Assembly (NCBI GenBank): GCA_033063855.1
Contig: CP093830.1
Location: forward strand, 16,926,854-16,990,853
Length of the DNA stretch: 64,000 bases
From: Smittia aterrima
Taxonomy: Eukaryota > Arthropoda > Insecta > Diptera > Chironomidae
Reading direction: 5' to 3'
Positions 12,501 through 24,791 of this stretch are shown piece by piece; position 1 is the stretch's first letter; each line of letters opens with the position of its first letter. The notes beneath the pieces were generated by a model. The model was not told the DNA's origin. It ran no database searches and worked only from the letters and a program-made list of their open reading frames with translations. The translations under genes and the position numbers were made by a program.

Positions 12501-14519
12501 ACATTAAGCAGCACATAGCGTTCAACGTGTGGTGTAGCAATAAAATTGAAACAAATTATTCCCATAAAATGTCATGAAAAGTGGAAAAAAATTCCATACA
12601 TTTGACGTCCGAGTACCTAATGGACTGCCACGTCGTTATACTGCTTCAGGGATCGTGCGAAGCGTTGCTTACTTTTTCGAAAGCTCAGAAATGAATTTCC
12701 TTTCGAATGTAAAGCTTCTTCTTAAAGACTTGTTCAATTATCTTTGCGAAGCCCTGTACGACTCATTCCGATTACATTTACATTTCATTTTATGTGCATA
12801 TTGATTGGATTTTTTCCAACTCCACTCAAATCGCTCACTTTTTCAAGCTTGTTTCATATTAAATTTGCGTGCAACTGAAAATTAGCGCTGGTGTTGTGCT
12901 TTCCACGAAGGAAAAAAAGCATTTAAAAGTCTCCTTATCAGCTCTAAATCGATTTTGAAATTCAATATTGTATGACGAATGAATTTGTGGCTTATGCTTG
13001 TACAATAAGACTCTTTTTTTTAATGTCATTTACATAAACTATATAAAGGTTCAAAGCATCGAGATAAACTGCAATTTAATGCGACTCGTACATGACGCAT
13101 GATAATTGCATTATTTCTTCCGCTTAGTAACTTTAGCTTTATGCGAATGCCTCGTTCAAGCATCTCGAGTAGAGAATATTTAATTCGTTGCTTATTACAG
13201 ATTCTGTGTAAAGAAAATGCAGAGGCTTTAAGCTCTTGTTTTAACTGGCAGATAGCCAAATAATCCCAAGTATCCAACATATCGCGCTGCCTCACATTTC
13301 TCACTCGCCAGATACACTTGCTGCACATACTTTTTTTATCGACCTTGAAGCGATCCATAAAACGATACGCCAGACGTTGCACTGTAAACGATCGCTCGCT
13401 CGTTTGCTTGTAGTCGCTTGCATCTCATGTAAATTGCGCATTTTCTTTCCTTTCTGGCAAATGAGTTTGAAAAAAATAACTTCTAAAAGTCACCAACGTT
13501 CATCATTCACATTGAGGCGAGCGAAACATTAACAAAGTCGTTTGTTGTCGAGGCGAAGTTGTTGTCTTGTGCCCAAAAATAAAACTCACGAGAGGGAGAA
13601 AGAGAATGAGGAACGAGACGAGCATTTTCGCGTTGCAGCGCGACTTAATCATATTAAGTTTTTTATTCGCTTGGCGTCGAAGATTTGCCAGGTTTATATT
13701 TTTTTTTCCTTTACGTCTTGCACTGGCTAATTCACCATCATCGAGCAAGCACAAAAAAAGAAGCAAGCAACCCACTTACAAAATAAAAGAGTCGAAGCAA
13801 TAAAAAAAAGTCCGACTGTGGTTTCTGATATTTTTATTGTTCCCTGCCTGTGTGTAAGACTCATTTTTCGCGAGTCTCGATCATAAGGCGAAGTCGGGTA
13901 GGGAAGAAAACAGAGAGAGAAAGAGAACGCCAGCTAATGCGAATTCCATCATGAAAATCACAAAGCGCACAAAGCAAACGAATGTAAAATAAAATTCTCA
14001 GCTTTAATGTTTATGTAAAGATTGTATTCTGTGCGGAAAAGCAATTAGCGCGAGTAGAAATCGCCTATGCCATGCGTTGTAGCTGGAATCGTAATAGCAG
14101 TCGTTTCACTTCAAGTGTTGACGAAGCTGCGATGATATGAAATGCAAATTTCATACTTTAAACGAGTTTTTATTTTAGAATTGATGGGCTTAAACAGTCA
14201 AAGTTATGACTCGTTTCCAGACCCGAATCATGAAAAGGTCTTGCTCTCCAATGTAGTTTGCCTCTGCTGCATCGTCGACTATTTATAAAATGTATCGTTG
14301 GTGTGTGGCGAGAGCGAGTGAGACACACGCTGCTAAACAATGTCATAAATGTAATAAAATGAAGACTATTGAACTGAAAATTGCAACAAAACACACAACA
14401 CAAGCTTGATGTTCGTTCAAGTCGGGTTCACAAGCGGAGAAGTGGGAAAATCCGCGCGCATTGTTACCTTTTTTGAATTAATAATAAAATACTCATCGTA
14501 CATCGTTCTATTCTTACAG
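6599..14519. other. 8-kb non-coding region upstream of lola
   Basis: No frame here has a domain or codon pattern worth calling; the open frames are short, mutually overlapping and rich in low-complexity residues. The sequence is full of short CA runs, homopolymer A and T tracts and CGA-rich words. By position it should contain lola promoters and non-coding first exons, as the fly locus has several. One strong candidate exon end is the consensus donor at 6873. A TATA-like TTAAATAA occurs near 8813. Neither is proven. Confidence 0.5.
6866..6880 (+). promoter_or_regulatory. candidate donor of a non-coding lola first exon
   Basis: The sequence CACG followed by GTGAGTAA (intron starting at 6873) matches the consensus 5-prime splice site. 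It lies on the lola strand, downstream of Gemin3, with no coding frame leading into it. An arthropod initiator-like TCAGT occurs at 6730-6734. Joining this exon to the acceptor at 14519 would give a 7.6-kb 5-prime UTR intron. This is inference from position and consensus only. Confidence 0.25.
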
Positions 14520-14667
14520 ATTCAACTGAAGTAAAGTCTTAAACACGCAAATAAGCGGAGAAGCAAATTTTTTTCGCGATCCACAATATTTTCGTTTGAA
14601 GTAACGAAGAGAAGCGTTTGAAGGAACATCAATCAAGGCGCTCAGTGGCAGCCATCCAGCCTTAGAC

Positions 14668-15977
14668 ATGGATGATGATCAGCAGTTCTGTCTCCGATGG
14701 AACAACCATCAGAGCACGATCCTCTCAGTGTTCGACACTCTGTTGGAGAATGAAACTCTCGTTGACTGCACTTTAGCAGCAGAAGGAAAATTCCTGAAAG
14801 CACACAAAGTTGTCCTTTCGGCCTGCAGCCCATACTTTGCTGTAAGTTCAATGAAACTTGCTTGAATAAACAAAAACTAATCTTATTTTCTATTTATAAC
14901 AGACGCTGCTATCTCAACAATATGATAAGCATCCGATTTTCATCCTTAAGGATGTCAAGTTCCAGGAGCTCCGCTCGATGATGGAATACATGTACCGAGG
15001 CGAAGTGAATATCTCGCAAGACCAGTTGGCAGCTTTGCTGAAGGCAGCCGAATCACTCCAAATCAAAGGTCTCTCTGATAGCCGCGGTGGGAGTAACAAT
15101 TCAACCAATCTGCCATCTCAAGCACACTTGAAAAGTGATGGAAAATCATCACACGTACCTGCACCAAAGGTAAGTTCGAAAGGTTATTGGAAAGTCATTG
15201 ATAGATGACTGACGATTTTTTTCTTCGTTTCTCTCTCACAGGCTTCAGGCTTAACCACAGAAAACAAAAGACCTCAGCGAACAGATTTCCATCCGGATGT
15301 ATCCGGATCACGAGAAGGCTCGGTTTCGCCATCAACTCGTAAGCGCAAGAAAGTGAATCAGCGCCGCAAGAGCTTAGCCGAATCAAATAGTTTGTTAGGT
15401 AATTCGAAATCGGATTGAACTTTTAATGAATTGTTATCACAATACGTTCTCGTTTTTTCTTTTATTCTTATCAGATAATCATGACCAGCACTCAAATTCC
15501 TCATCACATTCAAATAACCAACAACAGCAGCCACAATTATCAACCTCCGCTACCTCTGCTCCATCAAATATGTCCGTTACCAACAAAAAGACTGAACACG
15601 ATTCAAATCAGCAGGATCACCATGAGGACAACGGCGATGACGAACAGGTGCACATCTCGAAACGTTCAAAGCACGACAACGCGGACAATAAACAAGAATC
15701 AGAATTGATGATTGAACCGAAAAATGAATACGATGATGACGATGATGAAGATGGCAATGTTGAGGATTTGACAATGGATGATGAAATGCTGGAAGATTTG
15801 GATCAAGCAGGACCCAGTCACGGTGGAGAAGGATCTAGTCAAGGTAACAGACAACAACTCCTCAATTAAGCAACTTTTACTAACAATATATTTTTTGACT
15901 CTCAGGTTATCATTGGCAAATGGATGGCAGAAGTCAGGAATCACAGGAAGCAGCTGGACAACACCGAGACGCACAAG
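14668..15977 (+). CDS. lola: Lola common region: BTB/POZ domain and acidic linker (five shared exons)
   Basis: Five exons, 14668-14841, 14903-15169, 15242-15398, 15475-15843 and 15906-15977, encode 346 residues plus one base. A 5-prime UTR acceptor ends at 14519. Residues about 5-120 are the BTB domain: FCLRWNNHQSTILSVFDTLL, then VLSACSPYFATLL across the first splice, MMEYMYRGEVNISQDQLAAL and LLKAAESLQIKGLSD. This is nearly identical to fly Lola and mediates homo- and heterodimerisation. A basic patch (RKRKKVNQRRKS) follows, then Gln/Ser-rich sequence and a very acidic segment (MIEPKNEYDDDDDEDG, VEDLTMDDE). The last exon ends with a lone G before GTAAGC, so every tail must complete a codon of form GNN. 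The linker is shorter than in fly Lola (common part about 450 residues). Lola is a nuclear transcription factor in axon guidance and many cell fates. Confidence 0.97.
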
Positions 15978-18900
15978 GTAAGCTTCAATTTCCATTTCTT
16001 CTCTTTGGTATTGCGTTATTTTTTTGCGAAGGAAATGTAAAAATATTTCAACGGTGACATCATCGCGCGCGCATAAAACTCTTTTTTTTCTTCTCGCTTC
16101 TTTTACTCTCATCCGGAGACTGTAATGTGCTTTCGGCTTTGAATTGACGACGGGATGTCATTCTCTACGTTTTCTCCGGTGAATCAGAGATCCAATCGGA
16201 AATTTCATTCAATTACAAAGTGTTTGAGTCACTATTAAGATTTTCCAAAGGAAAAAAATGCCGTCGCTTTGGATTTAAATTGATGAGACCATCGGTGGAA
16301 TCTTTTACATTTCTTTCGCAAAAATCACCAACAAAAAGTGTACGAAAAGACTTTCATTGTACGAGAGCTTCGAGAGCTATACAATTACCGACGAAAAACT
16401 TTGCCTCCTGTTGACTTTCTGTGCTTTTCTTTCGCTGCGCTCCTTCATGCGCGGTATACTTTTAAAATTGAAAAGGGGAAAACCCGAATTTCTCTTTGCT
16501 CGCGACATACTAAGCTGAAGTTTCGATGATTGATGTTGGCAGCTATTTTTTTTGCACTGCAATCTTCCAAACCATCGATTATTTCTTCATTTCCATTCTG
16601 TTAAAGATTGATGCATTCCCCGCTTTTGTGAGATGAAGAAATCATCGAAGGCGATGGAAAGAAGAAGAAGCAATCTGTTTTCGAATCATAAAAAAACTGC
16701 CTTCGCCGAATAAATAAAAGAATTATTAAACTCACTCACACTGTCGCACGGTTTCGTGGATCATTTCGCGAGTGTGAATTTCCATTAAAGAGTGAAGAAA
16801 AATATGAACCAAACGACGACGAAATTAAAAGGCGAACGACTGTAAGAAAAACTTCATCTCATAAACAGTTAGAAGATATTTTCATGCACATACATGGAAA
16901 GAGAGCCTTCGCTTTAATCGTCATTTGCCCTGAGCGAGTGCAATAAACTTTTCAGTAAATTAAAATGAAAAACATGCAAAGAAAAGCAAGCAGAAAGTTC
17001 AGGGAAAAACGCGAACGGACACAGTGATAAAAAAGGCGAAGAGAGTTGAGCTTGTGTGTACGCCGCTCTCAATGACGACACGCCATCATTTCCATTCTGT
17101 AAATAAAGAACACTTGAAGCTCGAGTGCACATCGAAAAGGAAAACAATAATGAAAGCTCAACTGCAATGAAGATCTTTCTCTACGCTTAGCGTTTGTGGG
17201 AAATTCAGAGGTTTTTTTTAAAAGAAACTTGACGATTTTTTTATGTTTGACAAATGAATTAATTTTTAACATTCAGAACTTTAATCATTAGACTAGTTTA
17301 ATTGCAAAATGAAACAGAAAACATATTTGGTGATTGTGTAGCATTTATTTTTGATTAACATTTTTATTATTGATCGATGATAGTATGACAAATCATTATT
17401 CTCATAAAAGTCGGAAAGTGCAAACGCGGAAGGTGAAATGGAAGCGAAGATTAATGCGAAAGGCGTTGTGATATTTTAAGTTTGATCATTGAACTGTTTG
17501 AAGGTCTGCGAAGCTTTACTTCAAGAACTTTGAAGAGTTCTCTGAGAAAAGTTCATGTTGACTCTTTCTTCGTAGAATTCTTTACCAAACTAAACTCATT
17601 CCAAGAGATTTTATGTCGAGAGATCAATTTGAATAGCCTTACATTAGTTCCCATCCATCTCAACGCTTCAGCTTCTGCGCTCGTCATTTTCATTTACCCT
17701 TTTTATTTGTTTGGTTGTTTATCATTTTTATTTTTATTTATTTTAACCATTTTCTACATATTTATGAGTTACATTTAAAAAAAAAGTTAACGATGAACTT
17801 AAAGAAGTAAATTCATTTGAAACTTGCGGAAGGTGAAAAAGAATTTCTTCATGATTCACCTGAAGTTTCTGCCAATGTGCGGAGTCATTGCGAGAGAAAC
17901 TTTGCGCCGCTGCGGCATTTGAAAAGGATTGTGGAAAAGTACGAACTTTCTGAGAAGAGTTCAAACAACCAAGTATAATTATTGTTATTGGCTTCTTCAC
18001 CCTCATCGTCAATGCTCTCTCATTCTGTACATAACAAAACAAACACAACTGCATACACGATAGCATCCTCAATCTTCGCTTAAATTAAGATTGCTTCGGA
18101 GAGTTGAGCTTGTGCGATGAGGGACGAAGAAAACGAGATTATAATTATAATTTTTCAATGGTACTACCTCTCTCTTCGCTAAGAAAGAAAAAAATGACAC
18201 AATTACTTTAAGTTTTCTTCTGTTTCGCTTTTCGGACGTACGAAAACGAAGCGAAGTAACGCGAAATGCCCCCGAAACAAACTTTGAAAGCAACACACAT
18301 ATATCAAAAGCTATTAATTTTATTTTCTCTCCGTCTCGCGTCTGAGGTCGTTTTCATGTTTGGGTCGAACTTGGTTTACGCGTAATGGAAACGACGACTT
18401 GGCGCGCGGACGAGAAAACGAAAGAATTCAACTTACAACAACCAAAAAAAAAATATTAGTGATTAGAAAATCGACGAAACAATAATTTCGCGTTGGCCTT
18501 CGCGATCGAGCGAATTTCTTTTCGTCGAAGAAGGAGAAAAGAGCAAAACAAATAACTTAATGCATGCTTTCGTTTATATTTATTTTCTCTTTCCTTTTGG
18601 ACGAAAAAAATCTTATTGAACTTTGGGTGGCAATCTAAGAGATCTTAATTGAGAATTTATTTTGTGCTCCTTTTTTATATTAAAATTGAATATTGCGTAA
18701 TCAGTCGTGATACAGTGTTTGACAGTGAATAAAACAGTGAAAAGTGCATTTGTCAAAAGGAACAAGCGGAGGCATGTGGAGGAGTGGCGCACAACTTGCG
18801 ATTGGTAAATATTCTTGGTATTTAAGAATGGTAATCGGTAGCTTTGCGTCTCCTTGTATGTGGAGATGCTTAGTGAGGTAAATCGCAAAAGAGGTCACGT

Positions 18901-19948
18901 GCCGGCAGCTGAAACTCCTCCGTTCCGCCCTTACCATCAGTTAATCATCAGAGTTGAGTTGTGAGTATTTCTGCTGCAGTCTGTATCGGATGCAGCGGAG
19001 AAAATTGAAATGTTCCTCTAGCCTTAAGGTCAAACTAGTTTTAAGTTTACTTAAGTTTCTATATTTACACTGAAAAATTTATGCCAAAGTCATAAAAGCC
19101 ATTTTATTTCAGCCTTTTTCTCGTGTGCTGTTTGATGTTTTGTTTAATTTTAATGACAAGATCGTCCAACGCACACACAACCGCATAACTTCGCGAAAAA
19201 AAACATCGAAAAAAATACACTCGTCGTTTAAAAGTGTGTTTCCACGAAATGAAAAGAGAGAAGACCTCAAATTAGTAAATCAAGAAGAACTCGGGTACTT
19301 GATCGTGATTTAAGTTTTCTCGCGTTCCTTCTGCTTTCTCGTTGGTAAAGTAGTTTTATTATTCGGAGGGCCAACGTCGAAAACAAATCCAAAACAAGAA
19401 GAGTGTTAATATGTGTATCGCCAGTGAGAATTCGGCCGTTAAAATTTTGAAAAAAGTTGAGTGCCATCTAAAGAGAGTTCTGAGAACTTCAAGACTTGCA
19501 AATTCAAATTTTTTCTGACAGTTTCACTCTTTTGAGAAGAAGTTTCATTGCGTTTCCAAACGACTTGTTGTTTATGCATTCAACAAATCATTCTTTCATA
19601 ACAAAAGCCGAGCGGACAAGCAAATTAATTTACATTCCAAATGCATTTGTGTCGGTGAAGTTCAAGAACCTTCGTCGCGATGTTTTCAATGATTTAAACT
19701 TCGAACCAGCAAATGTATAATTTTGCACTCTTAATTGCTGGCGTCAAGGTTAATTCGATTGTTTCTTTTTAAATATGTAAAAAGTTTCCGTTGCCAATGT
19801 ATTTTCTGTTTCATTCCTTTTTTAATTATGATTTGGTTAGAGACAAATCGATTCGCGATTCACGAATCTTTGATTAATTACGCGATTTGATTAATTATTG
19901 CCTCCACTTCGACTTGTGGTCTCTCCCTCTTTCTCTCTCTATTCACAG
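15978..19948 (+). other. lola intron between common exons and alternative terminal exons
   Basis: This 3971-base intron starts with GTAAGC and ends at the acceptor of the first finger exon. It is AT-rich with short CGA-containing words and no coding signal. In Drosophila, lola tails can be joined to the common exons in trans, and such an intron is where trans-splicing signals or internal promoters would lie. No specific motif could be proved by reading. Two acceptor-like sites (near 18978 and 19094) lead quickly to stops and were not called. Confidence 0.7.
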
Positions 19949-20310
19949 GCGACAACGATGAGGCTAATTATTCAACTTATGTTAATGAAACTCAAATGCA
20001 AGTTCACTTCCTTGATGACTCACAGGCGATACCATCACGTACCGTTGATATTAAAAATTTTCAATGTCCGAAATGTAATCGTTTTTATAAATTGCGTAAA
20101 ACACTTAATCGTCACATGAGGTACGAATGCGGAAAAAACAAAGATCACATTTGCCCACTTTGCGACTACAGAACTTATCGCAATGATCGTTTGAACGCGC
20201 ATCTCAGGAGCACTCATCCCTCGATTGCACCGTCGAAAGTTAAACGCGGCTCTCTCTCCAAGATTCCAAAAATATTTAATGTCGTATCGCTTTCAAACTA
20301 CAAGTATTAA
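19949..20310 (+). CDS. lola: lola terminal module 1: C2HC + C2H2 finger pair
   Basis: A polypyrimidine tract and CACAG at 19948 are followed by GC, which completes the shared codon as Gly. The open frame then runs 120 codons to TAA. The first finger (starting FQCPKCNRFYKLRKTL) is C-X2-C with H-X4-C, and the second (HICPLCDYRTYRNDRLNAHL) is C2H2. A short basic tail follows. AATAAA at 20343 is a likely poly(A) signal. The pair would bind DNA in one Lola isoform. Confidence 0.92.
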
Positions 20311-20546
20311 AAAAATCTCTTTGAGGTAGGAGAATACGAGTTAATAAATGTTGTTGCTAAACAAATTCAATTCAATAACACAAAAAGGGACAGAGATAAA
20401 CTTATCACTTCACTTTAATTTCTATCTCTTTATCATTTTTCTATTCTTTGTGTTTGTCATCAGTGTCATATTAAAAAGGGTTTTTATAAGACGCAAGCTA
20501 TCTCAAAAGCTCTCTGTTGATGCAATCCTAAAAACTCCTTTTGCAG

Positions 20547-20839
20547 ATGCATCATCGTTGCGACAGAAAGATATGTCGACGCTGTTGCTTTACGAGAGCA
20601 ACAACTTTCGCTTATTCAATGTCGATTGCTATGAGACGAGCAGATGTAGCGACACGCTATCCGGCTGTTCTCCAGATCCGTCTGTTTTGGCACTAAAAAA
20701 AGTTCAACCGTCGTCTCCGAAACGTCGAATAGCAAGCAAATACTTTAACTGCAATCTCTGTAGTTTTGTCTGTACGTGGGCGTACGATCTGTCACTGCAT
20801 CTGCGTCAAAAACATGGAATTCATAAAAAGCTTCTTTAA
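20547..20839 (+). CDS. lola: lola terminal module 2: single C2H2 finger
   Basis: The acceptor TTTTGCAG ends at 20546, and AT completes the shared codon as Asp. About 97 codons follow. The only finger is at the C-terminus (FNCNLCSFVCTWAYDLSLHL, then RQKH) and is C2H2, equivalent to the second finger of the paired modules. Upstream is a Ser- and Leu-rich stretch (DTLSGCSPDPSVLALKK) with no first finger. The same frame is open upstream of the acceptor and encodes a hydrophobic run, but that part is intron under this model. Confidence 0.82.
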
Positions 20840-21242
20840 GCTTTCGCGTTAAATCTCTGATATGAAAGTTTATATTCTTGAACTGAAATCTTCTTCCTTG
20901 ACAACTTCATACAACACACATCACCACAGTATTTGCTGCTCATGATGCACGTTAAACTTTGACATTTTTTTTGCAATTATATCTTTGTGGTAGAATTTAA
21001 ATTTGCGAGGAGTTGAGGCTCTGAACCAAAGTAGAATGTTTTTCTTAAGTTTTGTTATGTTTTCCATCATTTTGCTCAAGAAACATATTCGACAACAAAT
21101 TTTTCATTTCTTTATGTTTATTTTTCTTTTCTTTCATATCGTTTTGTCATAACCTTCACTTCACCTACACACAAACACACACAAAAATCTAACTCGCATT
21201 AACTCTCATAAATCATAAAAATAACAAAAAAAAACCTAAAAG

Positions 21243-21754
21243 AGGAGAATTTGACTTGTGTGCCGGAGATTTTTGCGAAAATGAATGCTGATGACTCGGA
21301 ACGCTTTCCATGTCCGACATGTGGCAAAAGCTACCTCAGACGACGACACTTGCAGAGACACATGAGAGATGAGTGCATCGGAATTCCACCAAGGTTTCAT
21401 TGTGAATTGTGCCCCTCGAAATTCCGTCGAAAATATCACCTCGTCCGCCACTTAAGCTCGAAGCACGGAATCATTATGCCACCCTCTCCCATGCCAATCA
21501 AGTCCACGGAGAAATCGACGAAGAAGGAAATCAACTTTTCGGATACGCGCGACATCAATAACTTATTAATGAACAACTTTGATAAATTTTCGGTCGAGGC
21601 GCTGATGCTTAAACAAGAGAATCTGCCAGCCCAAGACCATCCATCGATCACTGACAGTGGTGACGTGGCCTTTGCTCAGCTCGGCCTTCAACAAACATTC
21701 CAAAACCTTAAGAATCTTTTCGTGAACTATTCGCTTAACAACGTTTCTAATTGA
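21243..21754 (+). CDS. lola: lola terminal module 3: C2HC + C2H2 finger pair with long tail
   Basis: The frame encodes a C2HC finger (FPCPTCGKSYLRRRHLQRHM) and a C2H2 finger (FHCELCPSKFRRKYHLVRHL), then about 90 residues rich in Ser, Asn and Leu. The only acceptor that keeps phase is AAAAG ending at 21242, giving GAG (Glu). It lies in a purine-rich stretch with almost no pyrimidine tract, so the exact 5-prime border is uncertain although the coding assignment is not. AATAAA follows at 22123, about 370 bases after the stop. Confidence 0.85.
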
Positions 21755-22450
21755 AAGGTTTTATTTCTTTTCAACAATTTCCTTTAAATTATTTTGACTT
21801 TCATTTTATTCTCGTGATTTCAACATTCATAAGTTTTATCGATTTCTCTTCTTTCCTTAACGTTTCTCTGAGTTTTTCCTCCGCTGCGGAGTTTAGGTGG
21901 CCGCCAAAGTCATTTCTTCTTAATCTACAAATCTTACAAGACCGAAACCAATTTTCGAAGCTACCAAAAATTAATTTAAGTTTTACGGTTGATTAACTCT
22001 CATTTAACATATAAGTAATTTATTTTTTCTTCATTGCTCTTCTTTGATTATCGTCCTTAAATAATTTACTTTTTAATTGATCTGAATCGAAAGTTTGTAA
22101 ATATTTCTGATTAAAAATGACTAATAAATGATTTTTCACAATCGAATGCTGAACATTTCGAGCTGTTTAATTGGGAAATTTGTGTGTTTGAGTCCATTCT
22201 CTTTTTCACTAACTTGAACGTTTAAATATCTTTCATGAGGATCCATGATCATTCACGGCTAGCTGGCCATCGGTCAATAATAAAAACAAAACGAAACATC
22301 TCAATTATTGTCAAACTAACATAGAAACCCGTTTCTGTGTCGTGTCAAAAAAAAGCTTTTAAATGTTGACCACGCTTTTCGAAACTCAACGCAACCAACA
22401 TTTTCCTTTCGTAACTAACAAATTTTCCTATTTTTCTTTCGTTCCCTTAG
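21755..22450 (+). other. 3-prime UTR of module 3 and intron before module 4
   Basis: About 700 bases of AT-rich sequence. AATAAA at 22123-22128 probably ends the module 3 transcript. The last 20 bases form the pyrimidine tract of module 4. No additional finger motif was found. Confidence 0.55.
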
Positions 22451-22680
22451 ATATCATTTGCAGTTTTTGCGAAAAACAATTTAGCACAAATAACAATAAG
22501 GCAATTCATGAAACATTTTACTGCAAATTCAATCCGGATCGGAAAGTTTATCAATGTCGTTTTTGCGATTTTCGATCGCCTCGATGTACAAATGTCAAGA
22601 ATCATACAATGAATTATCATTCCAAGTCTATGAAATCTAAGTCTTCAACGAAAACGTCTCAAATTGATTCTCAAGCTTAA
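22451..22680 (+). CDS. lola: lola terminal module 4: C2HC + C2H2 finger pair
   Basis: CCCTTAG ends at 22450, and AT completes the shared codon as Asp. Seventy-six codons follow. The first finger (IICSFCEKQFSTNNNKAIHE, then TFYC) is a divergent C2HC finger lacking the usual basic helix residues. The second (YQCRFCDFRSPRCTNVKNHT, then MNYH) is C2H2. The tail is short and Ser/Lys-rich. The fingers start only two residues after the splice. Confidence 0.88.
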
Positions 22681-23090
22681 AAGCTTAAGTTCATTTTCAT
22701 TTATGATTTTTCTTATTAATTATTTTCTTTAATTTTTTTTTGTTTCTCTCATCCTTACCAAAAAAAAAGCAGTGAAACTTGCTACGAAATGAGAAATTAA
22801 ATGCTGCACGTTAATCTCAAAACAAACAAAACCGAAATCGGAAAACAAAATTTTTCTAACTCGAATTTTCTTGAATTAACTTTTTTGTATTTATGATTTT
22901 TCTTTCGTTCGTTGCAAGTCGAACTAAGCAAAAGCATCTTACTTTACTGTTTTATGTTGTTCTTAACCAGGTCAATTCATTGTCAAATCAAGCAAAAAAA
23001 AAGAAATTAGATAAACGAGAAACTCATGTTAAACAACGAATCTAATTCTCATTTTCCATCTCTCTTCTGTATCTTCTTGTTTACTTTTAG

Positions 23091-23308
23091 ATCATTTTAA
23101 CGAGTCAAATGACAAGAATTTTGTTTGTGCTTTATGTTTGCGACGGTATAGCAAGCTCTCGTGTCTCAAGCGTCATGTGCGCTATGAGTGTACAAAGAAT
23201 CCAAATCGAATGTCATTTAAATGTCCTTACTGCAATCACATGAGCAAGCGACGCGATTCACTGACCCAGCATATTCTGTCTCTACACCAGAGCAGAAAGC
23301 TACACTGA
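23091..23308 (+). CDS. lola: lola terminal module 5: C2HC + C2H2 finger pair
   Basis: A pyrimidine-rich tract and TTTTAG end at 23090; AT completes Asp. Seventy-one residues follow to TGA, too short and without an internal start to be obvious as an open frame. The first finger (FVCALCLRRYSKLSCLKRHV, then RYEC) is C2HC and the second (FKCPYCNHMSKRRDSLTQHI, then LSLH) is C2H2. The reading was made directly from the acceptor phase. Confidence 0.88.
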
Positions 23309-23708
23309 TCGAGCCGGTGCTTATCAAAACCAATTAGTTAAAACCAATCACACACAATCTCGCCCCTCATCATCATTCATTTTCATTTTCTTTTATTTTT
23401 GTTGTATTTGTTGTGGCTAAGTTGAAGTTTTTTCCTAATTACTTTTGGTTTAAACCACACACAAGAATTAATTTTAGATGAGAGATAAAACCAAAACAGA
23501 AAATCAAATTAACTGAATACACATCTTTCAAAACATTGTAATTTTACTTAATTTTGCATAATAATCTAGACCAGAGAAGAGACTAATGCGAATGAAATTT
23601 AGTTGACACATGAAACAATTAGCGCGTCATGTTGGAAAGTCAAAAAACAAATTCTTCCTCTGACATCTCTCTATTTGTGTTCCCTTCTCTTTTTTGTATT
23701 CATTGCAG

Positions 23709-24234
23709 ATTATTTTACATGTTGTGAAGGTTACTCGTTCGATAAAGATATTTGGCACAATGTTAAATTCTCGGATCTAACAAAATTTATAAATTTGGAC
23801 GGGAGGTATGAGTGTCCGCGTGCTAACTGTTCGAAACACTATAAAGACGCGAGCTCCTTGCAACGTCACATAAGGTGAATTGAACATTTATCGTCCATTT
23901 TGTGTCCATAGTTTAGTGACAGACACCTAACCGTGGCTTTTGATTATCTGAGTTCACGTAACCCTCACGAAAAAATATAACCAAACAAACAACAACTGTG
24001 CTAATCTGTTTATTCCTCTTTTCTTTTCTTTTTTCTTCTTCTCTCTCTCTCTCCACTTGCATTTGACTCCATCTTTACATCAATCAAATTTAAATAAAAT
24101 CTTAAAAAATTTAAAGATACGAATGCGGTGGCAAGAAGAACTTTCGTTGTATCATGTGCGGCAAGGCGTTCTCACAAGGATCGCACTTGAAGAGACACCT
24201 CGAGTCAGGCGTGTGCGTCAAATATTTCTTTTGA
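23709..24234 (+). CDS. lola: lola terminal module 6: two exons, two C2HC-type fingers
   Basis: Exons 23709-23874 and 24117-24234 are joined across a 242-base intron (donor AG then GTGAATT, acceptor AAAG). The first exon starts with Asp at the shared codon, carries about 35 residues of aromatic-rich sequence and most of the first finger (YECPRANCSKHYKDASSLQR, C-X4-C). The second exon completes it (YEC) and encodes another finger (FRCIMCGKAFSQGSHLKRHL, then ESGVC) whose last ligand is also Cys. The protein ends about six residues later. Having C2HC in the second position is unusual among the tails here. Confidence 0.85.
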
Positions 24235-24624
24235 AAACCGCTTAAGCCATGAGTTCATAGTTTCGTTGAGTTTTAGATGTAAAACTATTTTGCGGTGAAA
24301 AAACACACAAAAACAAAAAAATGGATGAAAACAGGAAGAGTTTTTACCTTTACATAGAGAAACTTAAAAAATAATGAAATTAGCTCGAAAGAATCGAAAG
24401 AAATACAAATGAATTTTATTAAAGTAAGCTTTAAGCTTCGAAGGGATGATTGTGATTATTATGGACTCTTAGAGTCTTCTCAAAATGTTTTATTTCTCTT
24501 TAAAATTAATGAAAATGAATGATGATGATGATTTAAGTAGAAACCAGAGAGGACAGAGTTGTCGTCGTGTTGCTTACACAATCTTAATTTTGAGTTTGTT
24601 CCATCTGTTTCTCTTTATTTTCAG

Positions 24625-24791
24625 TCGTTTATGTTATCGAGCAGGAAGTTCTTGTTCCCTCTTCTTCGAAGGCAAAAGCTCGCAATCAAAAGCCGCAGTT
24701 TAGATTCAAATGTCACTTGTGCACGTTCGGCACAGATGAGAGCTTGCAAACCTTGAGAAATCATTTGACAAACGTTCATCCGACGACGTAA
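24625..24791 (+). CDS. lola: lola terminal module 7: single C2H2 finger
   Basis: TTTTCAG ends at 24624; TC completes the shared codon as Val. Fifty-four residues follow to TAA. A short linker (VIEQEVLVPSSSKAKARN) leads to one C2H2 finger (FKCHLCTFGTDESLQTLRNH, then LTNVH) at the C-terminus, matching the second finger position of paired modules. The exon sits 390 bases after module 6. It could also be used as an extra exon if module 6 had a further splice, but no donor was found there. Confidence 0.78.

Noticed and set aside
20348..20546. Hydrophobic N-terminal part of the open frame leading into lola module 2, resembling a membrane segment
   Set aside because: It lies upstream of a good in-phase acceptor and includes the T-rich tract; best explained as intron.
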